Shown: positions 1 to 7,078 of the stretch, one piece after another | How positions within the stretch are numbered: the first letter of the stretch is position 1 | Layout of the letters: every line of letters starts with the position of its first letter | Assembly (NCBI GenBank): GCA_905199135.1 | Contig: CAJKFC010000031.1 | Span: 1 to 18,682 of the forward strand | Length of the DNA: 18,682 bases | Direction of reading: 5' to 3' | Origin: an uncultured Eubacteriales bacterium | Lineage (GTDB): Bacteria; Bacillota; Clostridia; Oscillospirales; Butyricicoccaceae | The notes under the pieces: generated by a model | Seen by the model: the letters and a program-made list of their open reading frames with translations, nothing else | Databases searched by the model: none | Told to the model about the DNA's origin: nothing | Position numbers and translations under genes: made by a program

Positions 1-420
1 TCAGGCTTTAAGTCTGTGCCATATCAATAAATCGGAAGAATTTTGAACCTTTTTTTAGTAGGGAACGGCTGAAATGCCGTTCCGTAAAGCTTAATCAACG
101 CACAGACTAAACGGAACGACACGCGGTCGTTCCCTACAAATCAGGCTTTAAGTCTGTGCCATATCAATAAATCGGAAGAATTTTGAACCTTTTTTTAGTA
201 GGGAACGGCTGAAATGCCGTTCCGTAAAGCTTAATCAACGCACAGACTAAACGGAACGACACGCGGTCGTTCCCTACAAATCAGGCTTTAAGTCTGTGCC
301 ATATCAATAAATCGGAAGAATTTTGAACCTTTTTTCAGTAGGGAACGGCTGAAATGCCGTTCCGTAAGGATTATTCATTCCGCAGGCTTTGGCGGAATGA
401 CATAAAAGTCGTTCCCCACA
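1..420. repeat. Tandem array of three 140-bp palindrome-rich units
   Basis: Units start at 1, 141 and 281 with an exact 140-bp period. Units 1 and 2 are identical. Unit 3 has one substitution (T to C at 336) up to about 367, then diverges but keeps the same plan to about 420 (CCGTTCCGTAA, a CGGAAYGAC block, GTCGTTCCC). Each unit carries two hairpins: GGAACGGC/GCCGTTCC with loop TGAAAT (62-83 in unit 1), and GGAACGAC/GTCGTTCC with loop ACGCG (112-132). GTAGGGAAC near 58 also pairs with GTTCCCTAC near 128, so the palindromes nest. No ORF here has a convincing ribosome site or protein-like sequence. It resembles an amplified intergenic REP/MITE-like family; diverged relatives occur at 8084-8140 and 18359-18640. 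The array may continue to the left. Confidence 0.93.
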
Positions 421-459
421 GGTGCAGATTTAAAATCCTGCACAGGGAAGAAATAGATT

Positions 460-1327
460 TCATTTATCCTTTGAGATTTTTGAAATGGCGGACTCAAACT
501 TTTCGTTGGCCTTTTGCAGCTTTTCAAAATAATCGCGGTAAAAGGGGCTAAGGCGGCACATGGCGGGTATAAAGATTTCCGAATAACCCTTGTTCTGTGC
601 AAACTCCTTTAACGCCTTTTCCAAAAGAAACGCCTTTGAAGCTCGGTACTCATCGGAATTTTTAAAGGAAATATAGCTTTCCAGCTCCTCTCTGTGATTT
701 TCCACATACTTTTCAGGGTCTTCTATGGCCTTTGAAATATTTTCGTTTTGTATTTTTTGCAAATTTTTCCTCTAATCCGCCCGGAGTTTCCTCCACATAT
801 TCCTCCAGCTCTGATGGCAGCTCAAAGCGGCAACCGTCCAAAAATTCGATAATTTCCTCAAAGGCGCGGTTTTGCTCCTCGGTTTTTACGGTGTCATTCA
901 GATAACGGCCGAAATGCAGGCAGAGATACCGTCCGTAAAAGCCGGGAAAGCTGCCTGCAAGGCGGTTCATAATCGACTCCTTTTTATAAATGCGGTCGAG
1001 CTCAGCTTTGACATTTTCAAAGCTCTCGCCCTCGGACAGGGCCTTGAGCAGCTCCTGCTTTTCCGACATAATTTCCAGCCTCAAGCTGTTTTTTCTGCAA
1101 ATACCCTTTATATTTTTGCTTTCTCTATCCAAAACACTCGAAATTTCCGACAATGACAGCCCCAAACCTCTGTATACCGAAATTTTTTCTATGCATTTTA
1201 AGTCATCTTCCGAAAAATCTCGGTATCCGTTTTGCAGGGAAACGGGGGCTATAAGGCCTTTGAGGGCGTAATATTCCACCGCCTTTTTGGTGACGCCCGC
1301 CCTTCTGCACACTTCGTTTATAAGCAT
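460..1327 (-). pseudogene. MerR-family transcriptional regulator, broken by a +1 frameshift
   Basis: The N-terminal part (1327 down to 713) has a MerR winged HTH at residues 1-70 (INEVCRRAGVTKKAVEYYA, then GYRDFSEDDL) followed by a helical region. The C-terminal part lies in another frame (from about 762 down to 460) and reads EDPEKYVENHREE, then FIPAMCRLSPFYRDYFEKL, typical of the C-terminal half of clostridial MerR proteins of this type. In the coding sense the join is GAAAAATTTGC near 760-770. Removing one T gives continuous GLEEKLQKIQNENISKAIED, a full protein of about 288 residues. Start 1327 is chosen because GAGGTGAT lies just upstream; the longer in-frame start at 1375 lies inside the promoter. 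A homopolymer sequencing error or a true mutation both fit. The ligand and target genes are unknown. Confidence 0.8.
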
Positions 1328-1344
1328 TTTATCACCTCGCCTAT

Positions 1345-1375
1345 ATGATACACCATTCCCCAAGGGCGCAGTCAA
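1345..1375 (-). promoter_or_regulatory. Promoter of the MerR-family gene, 19-bp spacer
   Basis: On the minus strand TTGACT (1375-1370) and TATCAT (1350-1345) are separated by 19 bp. Over-long 19-20 bp spacers are the hallmark of promoters activated by MerR proteins, so autoregulation is plausible. A small CCCTTGGG-type dyad lies inside the spacer. The ribosome site of the gene follows directly. Confidence 0.5.
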
Positions 1376-1443
1376 GAGATTTTTTAAATAATGCGGCGGA
1401 TTGTGCGGGGCGGCATACGGAGGGCGAGTGCGTTATTTATAAA

Positions 1444-1459
1444 TGTTTCACGGGGAACA
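1444..1459. other. Candidate degenerate parS (ParB/Spo0J) site
   Basis: TGTTTCACGGGGAACA matches the Firmicute parS consensus TGTTTCACGTGAAACA at 14 of 16 positions; the left half-site TGTTTCACG is intact. It lies between spmB and the MerR gene. It also forms an AAATGTT/AACATTT hairpin, but no U-run follows on the minus strand, so it is a poor spmB terminator. Binding is not shown. Confidence 0.3.
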
Positions 1460-1476
1460 TTTTTCGGCAAAATATT

Positions 1477-1983
1477 TTACATGAATCTGACGCACCAGAC
1501 GGCGGCGAGGAATGCCGCCATGTCGGCGCAGAGGGCGGCAACGAGGATTTTTCCCGTGTTTTTTATTCCCAAAACGCCGCCGTAAAGGGCGATTGTGTAG
1601 ACACTGGTCTCGCTGGCCCCCAGCATGACTGCGGCGATGCGGCCAATGTAGCTTTCGGCGCCGTACTGCTCCATTATCTCTCTGCCGAGAGCTAAAGCTC
1701 CCGACCCCGAAAAGGGTCGCAAAAGCACGATCTGCGCCGTCTCGACGGGTATGCCGAAAAGGTCAAAGAGGGGAGAGATAAGGCGGGCAAAAAAGTCGGT
1801 GCCGCCGCAGCTTGAAAAAATTGTCACCGCCACCAGCATTATCAAAATGTTGGGGAAAATAAAGGCGCAGAGCTTGAGTCCTTTTTCAACTCCTGCGCAA
1901 AAATCGCTTTGCACATCGGTTTTTTTGAAAATTCCCCACACCAAAACCGAGATTACTATAAATACCGGTATCGCTTCGGTCAT
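1477..1983 (-). CDS. spmB: Spore maturation protein B (SpmB)
   Basis: This 168-residue integral membrane protein belongs to the nucleoside-recognition/Gate family. Hydrophobic segments lie at about residues 4-18, 40-58, 110-135 and 145-165. The family signature RPFSGSGAL (89-97) and the later YIGRIAAVMLGASETSVYTIA block (about 112-132) match SpmB closely. In Bacillus subtilis SpmA and SpmB are needed for spore-core dehydration and heat resistance; the transported substrate is not known. The start codon overlaps the spmA stop by 4 bp (ATGA), so the two are translationally coupled. Length is normal for the family. No convincing intrinsic terminator was seen downstream. Confidence 0.93.
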   Translation of the reverse strand: MTEAIPVFIVISVLVWGIFKKTDVQSDFCAGVEKGLKLCAFIFPNILIMLVAVTIFSSCGGTDFFARLISPLFDLFGIPVETAQIVLLRPFSGSGALALGREIMEQYGAESYIGRIAAVMLGASETSVYTIALYGGVLGIKNTGKILVAALCADMAAFLAAVWCVRFM

Positions 1984-2543
1984 CTTTCCTTATCCTCCAT
2001 GAGTTTGCATATGAAAAGTCCCACGCACACCGAAAAAACCGAGCTGACCCATACGGCAGGCAATATGTCATAGGGTGCGGCGGCGCCCAATGTGGCTCTT
2101 ACGGCGCAGATGGAAGTGGGCAAAAGCTGTATTGAAGCGGTGTTTAAAACGATGAGCCTTGAAACGGCGTTAAGCCTTCCCATTTTCAAAAGTCTCCTGC
2201 CGCACTCGAGACCCTCAAGGGTTGCCATATTGCCGAGACCTAAGAAATTCGCCGTCATATTTTGGGAGAGATGGGAGGAAAACTCCCTGTCTTTTTTCTC
2301 CTTCGGAAACAGGAAGCCGATAAACGGCCTGAAAAAACAGGCCATTTTTTCCGAGAACCCTGATTTTGACATGATTTCGGAAAGTCCGCTCCAAAAACAT
2401 ATGGGGGCGCAGATGGTTGTGATGAGCTCGAAAGCCGAGCTCAGGCCGTCGAAAAAGCCTGCCGACATGTTTCCCCACTCTCCGTTTATAAGGCACAGAA
2501 AGCAGGAAAAAAGCAGCATGAAAACTACCGTTTTGTAAATCAT
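1980..2543 (-). CDS. spmA: Spore maturation protein A (SpmA)
   Basis: This 187-residue membrane protein is the usual partner of SpmB. It has an N-terminal hydrophobic segment (residues 3-20), the conserved block NMTANFLGLGN (95-105) and NTASIQLLPTS (134-144), both typical of SpmA and the related Gate domain, and a C-terminal membrane segment (about 160-180). It acts in the developing spore membrane during dehydration of the core. The start follows AAAGGAG at a good distance. It is first in a two-gene minus-strand operon and is divergent from the abrB-like operon, sharing the control region 2544-2722. In B. subtilis the pair is expressed during sporulation; no clear sigma-E or sigma-G promoter could be assigned here. 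Confidence 0.94.
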   Translation of the reverse strand: MIYKTVVFMLLFSCFLCLINGEWGNMSAGFFDGLSSAFELITTICAPICFWSGLSEIMSKSGFSEKMACFFRPFIGFLFPKEKKDREFSSHLSQNMTANFLGLGNMATLEGLECGRRLLKMGRLNAVSRLIVLNTASIQLLPTSICAVRATLGAAAPYDILPAVWVSSVFSVCVGLFICKLMEDKER

Positions 2544-2565
2544 TTTTTCTCCTTTGAAAAGGGTT

Positions 2566-2635
2566 TGTCGAGCCTTGTCAAAAAATGTCAGTTTATGTAA
2601 TAATATGTAAATTAAAAATGTTAAATAATGTAAAA
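2566..2635. promoter_or_regulatory. Phased TGT ladder, candidate Spo0A operator array
   Basis: TGT occurs at 2566, 2576, 2586, 2596, 2606, 2619 and 2629, with spacing 10, 10, 10, 10, 13, 10. The first two 7-mers, TGTCGAG and TGTCAAA, each match the 0A box TGTCGAA at 6 of 7 positions; later ones are weaker (4-5 of 7). Spo0A binds tandem boxes at about one helical turn. The array ends just before the -35 box at 2641 and lies between spmA and the abrB-like gene, as expected for a sporulation switch. The region is AT-rich, which makes the weaker matches less telling. Confidence 0.5.
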
Positions 2636-2640
2636 AAAGG

Positions 2641-2669
2641 TTGACTTTCGGCGAAAATCGGTATATAAT
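2641..2669 (+). promoter_or_regulatory. Sigma-A promoter of the abrB-like/yaaA/recF operon
   Basis: TTGACT (2641-2646), a 17-bp spacer and TATAAT (2664-2669) make a near-perfect vegetative promoter about 50 bp before the start codon at 2723. The phased TGT array abuts its -35 box. Confidence 0.85.
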
Positions 2670-2722
2670 TTAATCAGCCTTAAAAAGGCCCTATGACTGT
2701 CACTGATTTTAGGAGGTGCAAT

Positions 2723-3004
2723 ATGAAAACAGGCGGTTTTACAAGAAAAGTAGACGAATTGGGAAGAGTTGTTTTTCCCATTGAGATAAGAAGAAAACTC
2801 AAGATAGAGCCGGGAGATCAGATGAGAATATATCTCGAGGGCGGCAGCATTATCATGAAAAAGGACGCTGCCGAGTGCGTGTTCTGCGGCTCTTCCAAAA
2901 ATCTCACCGAGATCTCGGGAAAGCACATATGCAGGAAATGCCTCGACGCGGCTCTGGCAAAAAACAGCACCGGGGAGGCTGATGCAAATGGACAGCAGGG
3001 TTGA
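2723..3004 (+). CDS. AbrB/SpoVT-family transition-state regulator with C-terminal zinc ribbon
   Basis: A 93-residue DNA-binding protein. Residues 5-47 form the swapped-hairpin AbrB fold (TRKVDELGRVVFPIEIRRKL, then GDQMRIYLEGGSIIMKK), closest in wording to SpoVT and AbrB. Cys52-x2-Cys55 and Cys70-x2-Cys73 form a likely zinc knuckle that replaces the usual C-terminal multimerisation region. The start at 2723 follows AGGAGGTG (2711-2718); an upstream ATG at 2693 overlaps the leader and has no ribosome site. It opens an operon with yaaA and recF, overlapping yaaA by about 17 bp. Members of this family control the shift to stationary phase and sporulation; the targets here are unknown. The promoter and putative 0A boxes suggest Spo0A control. 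Confidence 0.88.
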   Translation: MKTGGFTRKVDELGRVVFPIEIRRKLKIEPGDQMRIYLEGGSIIMKKDAAECVFCGSSKNLTEISGKHICRKCLDAALAKNSTGEADANGQQG

Positions 3005-3212
3005 GATTTTTACCGACTACATAAAGCTCGATTCCTTTTTGAAATACGCCGCCTTCGCGGCAAGCGGCGGCGAAGCCAAAGAGCTGATAAAAGACGGTTT
3101 TGTAACGGTAAACGGCGCCGCATGCTTTGAAAGAGGAAAAAAGCTTCGCGACGGCGACACGGTTTCCTGCGGCGGCATGACCGTCACGGTATTTAAAAGA
3201 AATGAAAATTAA
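2988..3212 (+). CDS. yaaA: S4-domain protein YaaA (RlbA-like)
   Basis: A small S4 RNA-binding protein of 74 residues. The S4 core is visible as IKLDSFLKYAAFAASGGEAK, then LIKDGFVTVNG and a GDTVSCGG turn. YaaA of B. subtilis lies directly before recF near the origin, and the same adjacency holds here; the family has been linked to ribosome assembly. An ATG at 2982 is also in frame, but GGGGAGG (2972-2978) is better spaced for 2988, so that start is preferred. It overlaps the preceding regulator gene and overlaps recF by 11 bp, so all three are likely translated in a coupled way. Confidence 0.87.
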   Translation: MDSRVEIFTDYIKLDSFLKYAAFAASGGEAKELIKDGFVTVNGAACFERGKKLRDGDTVSCGGMTVTVFKRNEN

Positions 3213-4296
3213 CGGTATTTCTCTCTCATCTTTCCGAAATTACCGGCAGAGGGAGTTTGAGTTTGCGGAGGGCGTAAATGTCATAACGGGCAAAAACGCC
3301 ACCGGCAAGACAAACCTACTTGAGGCCATCGGAATGATGTGCGGCATAGGCTCCTTTCGGGGGGCCAAAAGGGCCGATCTTATAAATTGGGAGGAGCAGG
3401 CGGCATTTTTGTCCTGCTCCGCTTTTTCGCGTCTTCGGGACTTTAAACTGGAGCTTACGATAAACCGCGCCGCCCCCTCCGTGGCAAAAATCAACGGAGT
3501 TAAAAAAACGGCGTCCGAGTTTTCCGATGTGCTCAAATGTGTGGTTTTCTGTCCCGAGGACCTTTTTATTGTCTCCTCCGCCCCCGCTTTAAGGCGTGAT
3601 TTTCTCGACAGATGCATCAAAAACCTCCACCCCTCCTATCACACACTTTTGCAGAAATATTCAAAGCTCATGGCAGGCAAGGCCAAGATACTGAAAAATC
3701 TCGATGAAAACCCCTCCATGGGTGACATTCTGCCCGAGTACGACGGCGCTCTCATAGAGTGCTGTATTCGCATGGCCCATCTGAGGCACCGCCTTGTAAA
3801 GGCTCTTTCGCCTTTGGCGGCCGAGGCTCAAAAGGAAATCTCGGGTGGCAGAGACGAGCTTTTCATCGAGTACTCATGCCCAAAGGAGCTCAAAAGCTTT
3901 GACGATCTCTCTCTTTTGAGAGAGGAGATGAGGGCAAACTTTGACCGTCTCAAAAACGCCGAAATGGCGTCCCGCTCCTGCCTTGCAGGGGTACACAAGG
4001 ACGATGTCGCCATATTCGTAAACGACAGAAACGCCCGTCTTTTTGCATCACAGGGTCAGACCCGCACGGCGTCGCTGGCACTCAAACTCTCGGAGCGTGA
4101 GCTCTACCGGAGAGACTGCGGCGAGTATCCGCTGCTGCTACTTGACGATGTATTCAGCGAGCTTGACAAGAGCCGCAGGGAGTATATAATGGAAAGTGCA
4201 GGGAAGGGGCAGGTCATCATCACAAGCTGCACCCGAGTGGACGAGATACCCGCAAGCGCCAGAGTTTTAAGCCCCTCCTGTGACGATTATATGTAA
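3202..4296 (+). CDS. recF: DNA replication and repair protein RecF
   Basis: RecF is an SMC-like ATPase that, with RecO and RecR, loads RecA at single-strand gaps. The 364-residue length is normal. Walker A is GKNATGKTN at residues 30-38, the ABC signature is SQGQTRT at 283-289, and Walker B plus D-loop is LLLLDDVFSELD at 311-322. FRNY near the N-terminus and PALRRDFLDR (128-137) are also RecF hallmarks. The gene overlaps yaaA by 11 bp, as in many Firmicutes, but dnaA and dnaN are not upstream and gyrB is not downstream. The classical origin cluster is therefore split here, or recF has moved. A terminator follows at 4315. Confidence 0.96.
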   Translation: MKINGISLSSFRNYRQREFEFAEGVNVITGKNATGKTNLLEAIGMMCGIGSFRGAKRADLINWEEQAAFLSCSAFSRLRDFKLELTINRAAPSVAKINGVKKTASEFSDVLKCVVFCPEDLFIVSSAPALRRDFLDRCIKNLHPSYHTLLQKYSKLMAGKAKILKNLDENPSMGDILPEYDGALIECCIRMAHLRHRLVKALSPLAAEAQKEISGGRDELFIEYSCPKELKSFDDLSLLREEMRANFDRLKNAEMASRSCLAGVHKDDVAIFVNDRNARLFASQGQTRTASLALKLSERELYRRDCGEYPLLLLDDVFSELDKSRREYIMESAGKGQVIITSCTRVDEIPASARVLSPSCDDYM

Positions 4297-4314
4297 AGTC
4301 AGCCTTTAAAATGA

Positions 4315-4337
4315 CAGGGTTTAACCCTGCATTTTTG
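4315..4337 (+). terminator. Intrinsic terminator after recF
   Basis: CAGGGT/ACCCTG stem (4315-4320 with 4324-4329), loop TTA, followed by CATTTTTG. It ends the abrB-like/yaaA/recF operon. Confidence 0.65.
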
Positions 4338-4355
4338 TAATATAGATATTAAATT

Positions 4356-4368
4356 ATACTTACAGTAT
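4356..4368. promoter_or_regulatory. ATAC-N5-GTAT palindrome upstream of the EamA gene
   Basis: ATACTTACAGTAT is a perfect 5-3-5 inverted repeat 16 bp before the transporter start. The same 13-mer occurs at 17832-17844, and looser ATAC-N5-GTAT copies lie at 8812 and 16076. It may be an operator of an unidentified repressor. Confidence 0.42.
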
Positions 4369-4383
4369 TCAAAAGAGGCTCTT

Positions 4384-5226
4384 ATGTTATTCCTTTTATT
4401 TAACATCACCTTTTCCTCGGCAATAACTCTCTTTCTCAAAATAGGCGAAAAGCAAAAGACCCACCAGGACACCGTCACCTCGGTCAACTACCTCTTCGCC
4501 AGTGTTTTTGCCCTCATTCTGTTTTTCATGAGGGGCGGACTTCAGATAGACGCGCCCCTTTACAAGTGGATTATGACGGTGGGCTTTTCGCTGTTTACAG
4601 GCACAATGTACCTCATGACTTTGGCCCTGATGATAAGGGCGATTTCCACCTCGGGCGCCGGAATGTGCACCCTTTGGAACAAGGCGGGAATACTCATTCC
4701 CATATTTACAAGCCTTGTGCTTTGGGGCGAAGCCCCCAAGACGCTGGGGTGGATAGGCGTTGTCTTTACCCTTGCCGCCGTATTTTTGGCGAGCTACACG
4801 GGCGGAGCCATAAAGGCCGACAAATACCTTGTGGCTCTCATGCTTTGCTCGGGCATAGGCAGCACCTCTCTTAAAGTCTTTCAAAAGACCGTCACCACCG
4901 ATCTCAATGACTTTTTCGTTTTCTGCACCTTTTTCTCGGCGTTTCTGGCGTCGGTCATATTTATAAAGAAGAGGGGCGGAGCCAAACTGAACTTTAAAAA
5001 CATATTTTTCGGCGCCGCCGTCGGTTTTTCAAATGTGACATCTGATGTCTTTATGCTGATGGCTCTCATGAGCCTTCCCGCCGCCGTGGTGTACCCCGTC
5101 AGCTCCTCGGGCACAATATCCTTTATCGCCCTGATATCCGCCCTTGTATTTAAGGAAAAGCTGACCAAAAAACAAATTTTAGCCTTGATTTTAACGGTGA
5201 TAGGCATTATACTTATAAATATGTAG
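4384..5226 (+). CDS. EamA/DMT-family transporter
   Basis: A 280-residue, very hydrophobic protein with about ten transmembrane segments in two internally similar halves (residues about 3-140 and 150-280), the pattern of the drug/metabolite transporter superfamily. The second half ends in the typical PVSSSGTISFIALISALVFKEKLTKKQ, then a last helix IILINM. Family members export or import small metabolites such as amino acids; the substrate here cannot be read from sequence. The start is chosen by length and AGAGG (4372-4376), a modest ribosome site. It lies between recF and aspS, 46 bp before the latter. The first helix lacks a charged leader, normal for this fold. Confidence 0.85.
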   Translation: MLFLLFNITFSSAITLFLKIGEKQKTHQDTVTSVNYLFASVFALILFFMRGGLQIDAPLYKWIMTVGFSLFTGTMYLMTLALMIRAISTSGAGMCTLWNKAGILIPIFTSLVLWGEAPKTLGWIGVVFTLAAVFLASYTGGAIKADKYLVALMLCSGIGSTSLKVFQKTVTTDLNDFFVFCTFFSAFLASVIFIKKRGGAKLNFKNIFFGAAVGFSNVTSDVFMLMALMSLPAAVVYPVSSSGTISFIALISALVFKEKLTKKQILALILTVIGIILINM

Positions 5227-5272
5227 ACACACTCCCTGCCGGGCAGGAGACTATTTTACGGAGTATAGATAT

Positions 5273-7063
5273 ATGAATAACTGCACAAACCGCCGCTACT
5301 GCGGCACCATGAGAGAAAGCGACATAGGAAGCCGCGTGACTGTATACGGCTGGGTTGCGAGAAACCGCAATCTCGGCAGCCTTATCTTCACCGATGTGAG
5401 AGACCGCACGGGCATCATGCAGTGCGTCTTTGACAGCGCCGTCGACGCCGCTTTGGCCGAAAGGGCGGAGGACATGAGAATGGAATGGGTCGTCGCCATA
5501 GAGGGCGTCGTCCGTATGCGCTCCTCGATAAATCCCAACATTCCCACAGGCAAGGTGGAGATTCTTGCCGACACACTCAAGGTCTTTACAAAGGCCGAGA
5601 CACCTCCCTTTGAGGTCAACGACAATGTAAATGTAGGCGAAATGCTCCGCCTTAAATACCGCTATCTCGACCTGCGCCGCCCCTCTCTCCAGAGCATTCT
5701 CCGGATGCGCCACAAGGCGGCAATGATTACGAGGGATTATTTTGACAAAGAGGGCTTTTTGGAGATAGAGACCCCCATGCTGACAAAGTCCACACCCGAG
5801 GGAGCGAGAGACTACCTTGTGCCCTCCCGTGTCCATCCGGGCAGCTTTTACGCCCTGCCCCAGTCGCCCCAGCAGTACAAGCAGATGCTCATGCTTTCGG
5901 GCGTCGACCGCTATATGCAGCTGGCAAGATGTTTCAGAGACGAAGACCTCCGCGCCGACCGTCAGCCCGAGTTTACACAGATAGACCTTGAGATGTCCTT
6001 TGTAGATGTGGACGATGTAATCGCCATTCAGGAGGGCTTTATCAAGCGCATCTTCAAAGAGGCAATAGATGTAGATGTAAAGACCCCGATACTCCGCATG
6101 AGCTATCATGAGGCCATGAGCCGTTTCGGCTCGGACAAGCCCGATATGCGTTTCGGCTTTGAGCTTAGCGATGTTTCGGAGACCGTAAAAGGCAGCGGTT
6201 TTGCTCCCTTTGAGGGCGCTTTGGAAAAGGGCGGCTCGGTTGTCGCCATAAACTTCGAGGGTCTTGCAGATGTTCTCAGCCGCAAGGAGATAGACTCCCT
6301 CGGCGAATATGTCAAGACATACAGGGCAAAGGGTCTCGCCTGGGCAAAGGTGACAAAGGACGCTGTTTCCTCCTCCTTCCTCAAAAATCTCTCGGAAGAG
6401 AAGAAGAACGAGCTCTTTGAAAAGCTCAATGTCAAGGAAGGCGACTTTGTGGCTATCATTGCCCACGAGGACACCGAGACTGCTCAGACAGCCCTCGGCG
6501 CACTGAGATGCGAGGTGGCAAGACGCAAGAACCTCATCGACCCCAAGGCTTTTGCATTCCTGTGGGTCACAGACTTCCCGCTGTTTGAAAAAGGCGTAGA
6601 CGACGACGGCGTCGAGAGACTTTACGCCAAGCACCACCCCTTCACGGCTCCCCGCGATGAGGACATTCCGCTTTTTGAGACAGCTCCCGAAAAGATGATG
6701 GCAAAGGCCTACGACATAGTGTGCAACGGCTACGAAATGGGCGGCGGATCTATCCGTATCCACGACCCCGAAGTGCAGAACAAGATGTTTGAGGCTCTCG
6801 GCTTCACAAGGGAGGACGCCCACGAGCGTTTCGGCCACATGATAGACGCCTTTAAGTACGGCGCACCTCCTCACGGCGGTATCGCCTACGGCTTTGACCG
6901 TCTCGTCATGCTGCTGACAGGCACAGACGACATCAGAGATGTCATCGCATTCCCCAAGATTCAGACTGCCGCCGAGGTCATGACAGCCTGTCCCGCTCCC
7001 GTCGACGAGAAACAGCTCAAGGAGCTTTCCATCAAGGTCGACATCGAGAAAAAAGCCGAATAA
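5273..7063 (+). CDS. aspS: Aspartyl-tRNA synthetase
   Basis: A 596-residue class IIb synthetase that charges tRNA-Asp with aspartate in the cytoplasm. The N-terminal OB-fold anticodon-binding domain covers about residues 15-105; the catalytic core carries motif 1 around 150-175, motif 2 with CFRDEDLRADRQPEFTQ (220-236) and motif 3 with GIAYGFDRLVML near 545-557. The insertion at about 285-420 is the bacterial GAD-type domain. In the OB fold the sequence is RNRNLGSLIF, as in E. coli, instead of the H-G pair typical of non-discriminating enzymes; this suggests a tRNA-Asp-specific enzyme (inference). The ribosome site is weak (ACGGAG). Glutaminase follows after 15 bp. Confidence 0.97.
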   Translation: MNNCTNRRYCGTMRESDIGSRVTVYGWVARNRNLGSLIFTDVRDRTGIMQCVFDSAVDAALAERAEDMRMEWVVAIEGVVRMRSSINPNIPTGKVEILADTLKVFTKAETPPFEVNDNVNVGEMLRLKYRYLDLRRPSLQSILRMRHKAAMITRDYFDKEGFLEIETPMLTKSTPEGARDYLVPSRVHPGSFYALPQSPQQYKQMLMLSGVDRYMQLARCFRDEDLRADRQPEFTQIDLEMSFVDVDDVIAIQEGFIKRIFKEAIDVDVKTPILRMSYHEAMSRFGSDKPDMRFGFELSDVSETVKGSGFAPFEGALEKGGSVVAINFEGLADVLSRKEIDSLGEYVKTYRAKGLAWAKVTKDAVSSSFLKNLSEEKKNELFEKLNVKEGDFVAIIAHEDTETAQTALGALRCEVARRKNLIDPKAFAFLWVTDFPLFEKGVDDDGVERLYAKHHPFTAPRDEDIPLFETAPEKMMAKAYDIVCNGYEMGGGSIRIHDPEVQNKMFEALGFTREDAHERFGHMIDAFKYGAPPHGGIAYGFDRLVMLLTGTDDIRDVIAFPKIQTAAEVMTACPAPVDEKQLKELSIKVDIEKKAE

Positions 7064-7078
7064 TTTATTTATACCGAT

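Noticed and set aside
1..420. CRISPR array
   Set aside because: The units are 140 bp, adjacent and nearly identical without unique spacers, and no cas gene is present.
354..602. Short ORFs at 354-551 (+) and 375-602 (-)
   Set aside because: They overlap the last array unit and the MerR-family gene in other frames, lack ribosome sites and have no protein-like features.
755..775. Programmed ribosomal frameshift in the MerR-family gene
   Set aside because: A +1 shift would be needed and no rare codon, stop codon or slippery heptamer of a known type lies at the junction; a simple indel explains it better.
1440..1462. Intrinsic terminator of spmB
   Set aside because: AAATGTT/AACATTT can pair, but on the minus strand it is followed by ATAAATAACG and not by a U-run.
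5236..5248. Terminator between the EamA gene and aspS
   Set aside because: CCTGCC/GGCAGG has almost no loop and is not followed by a T-run, so readthrough into aspS cannot be excluded.
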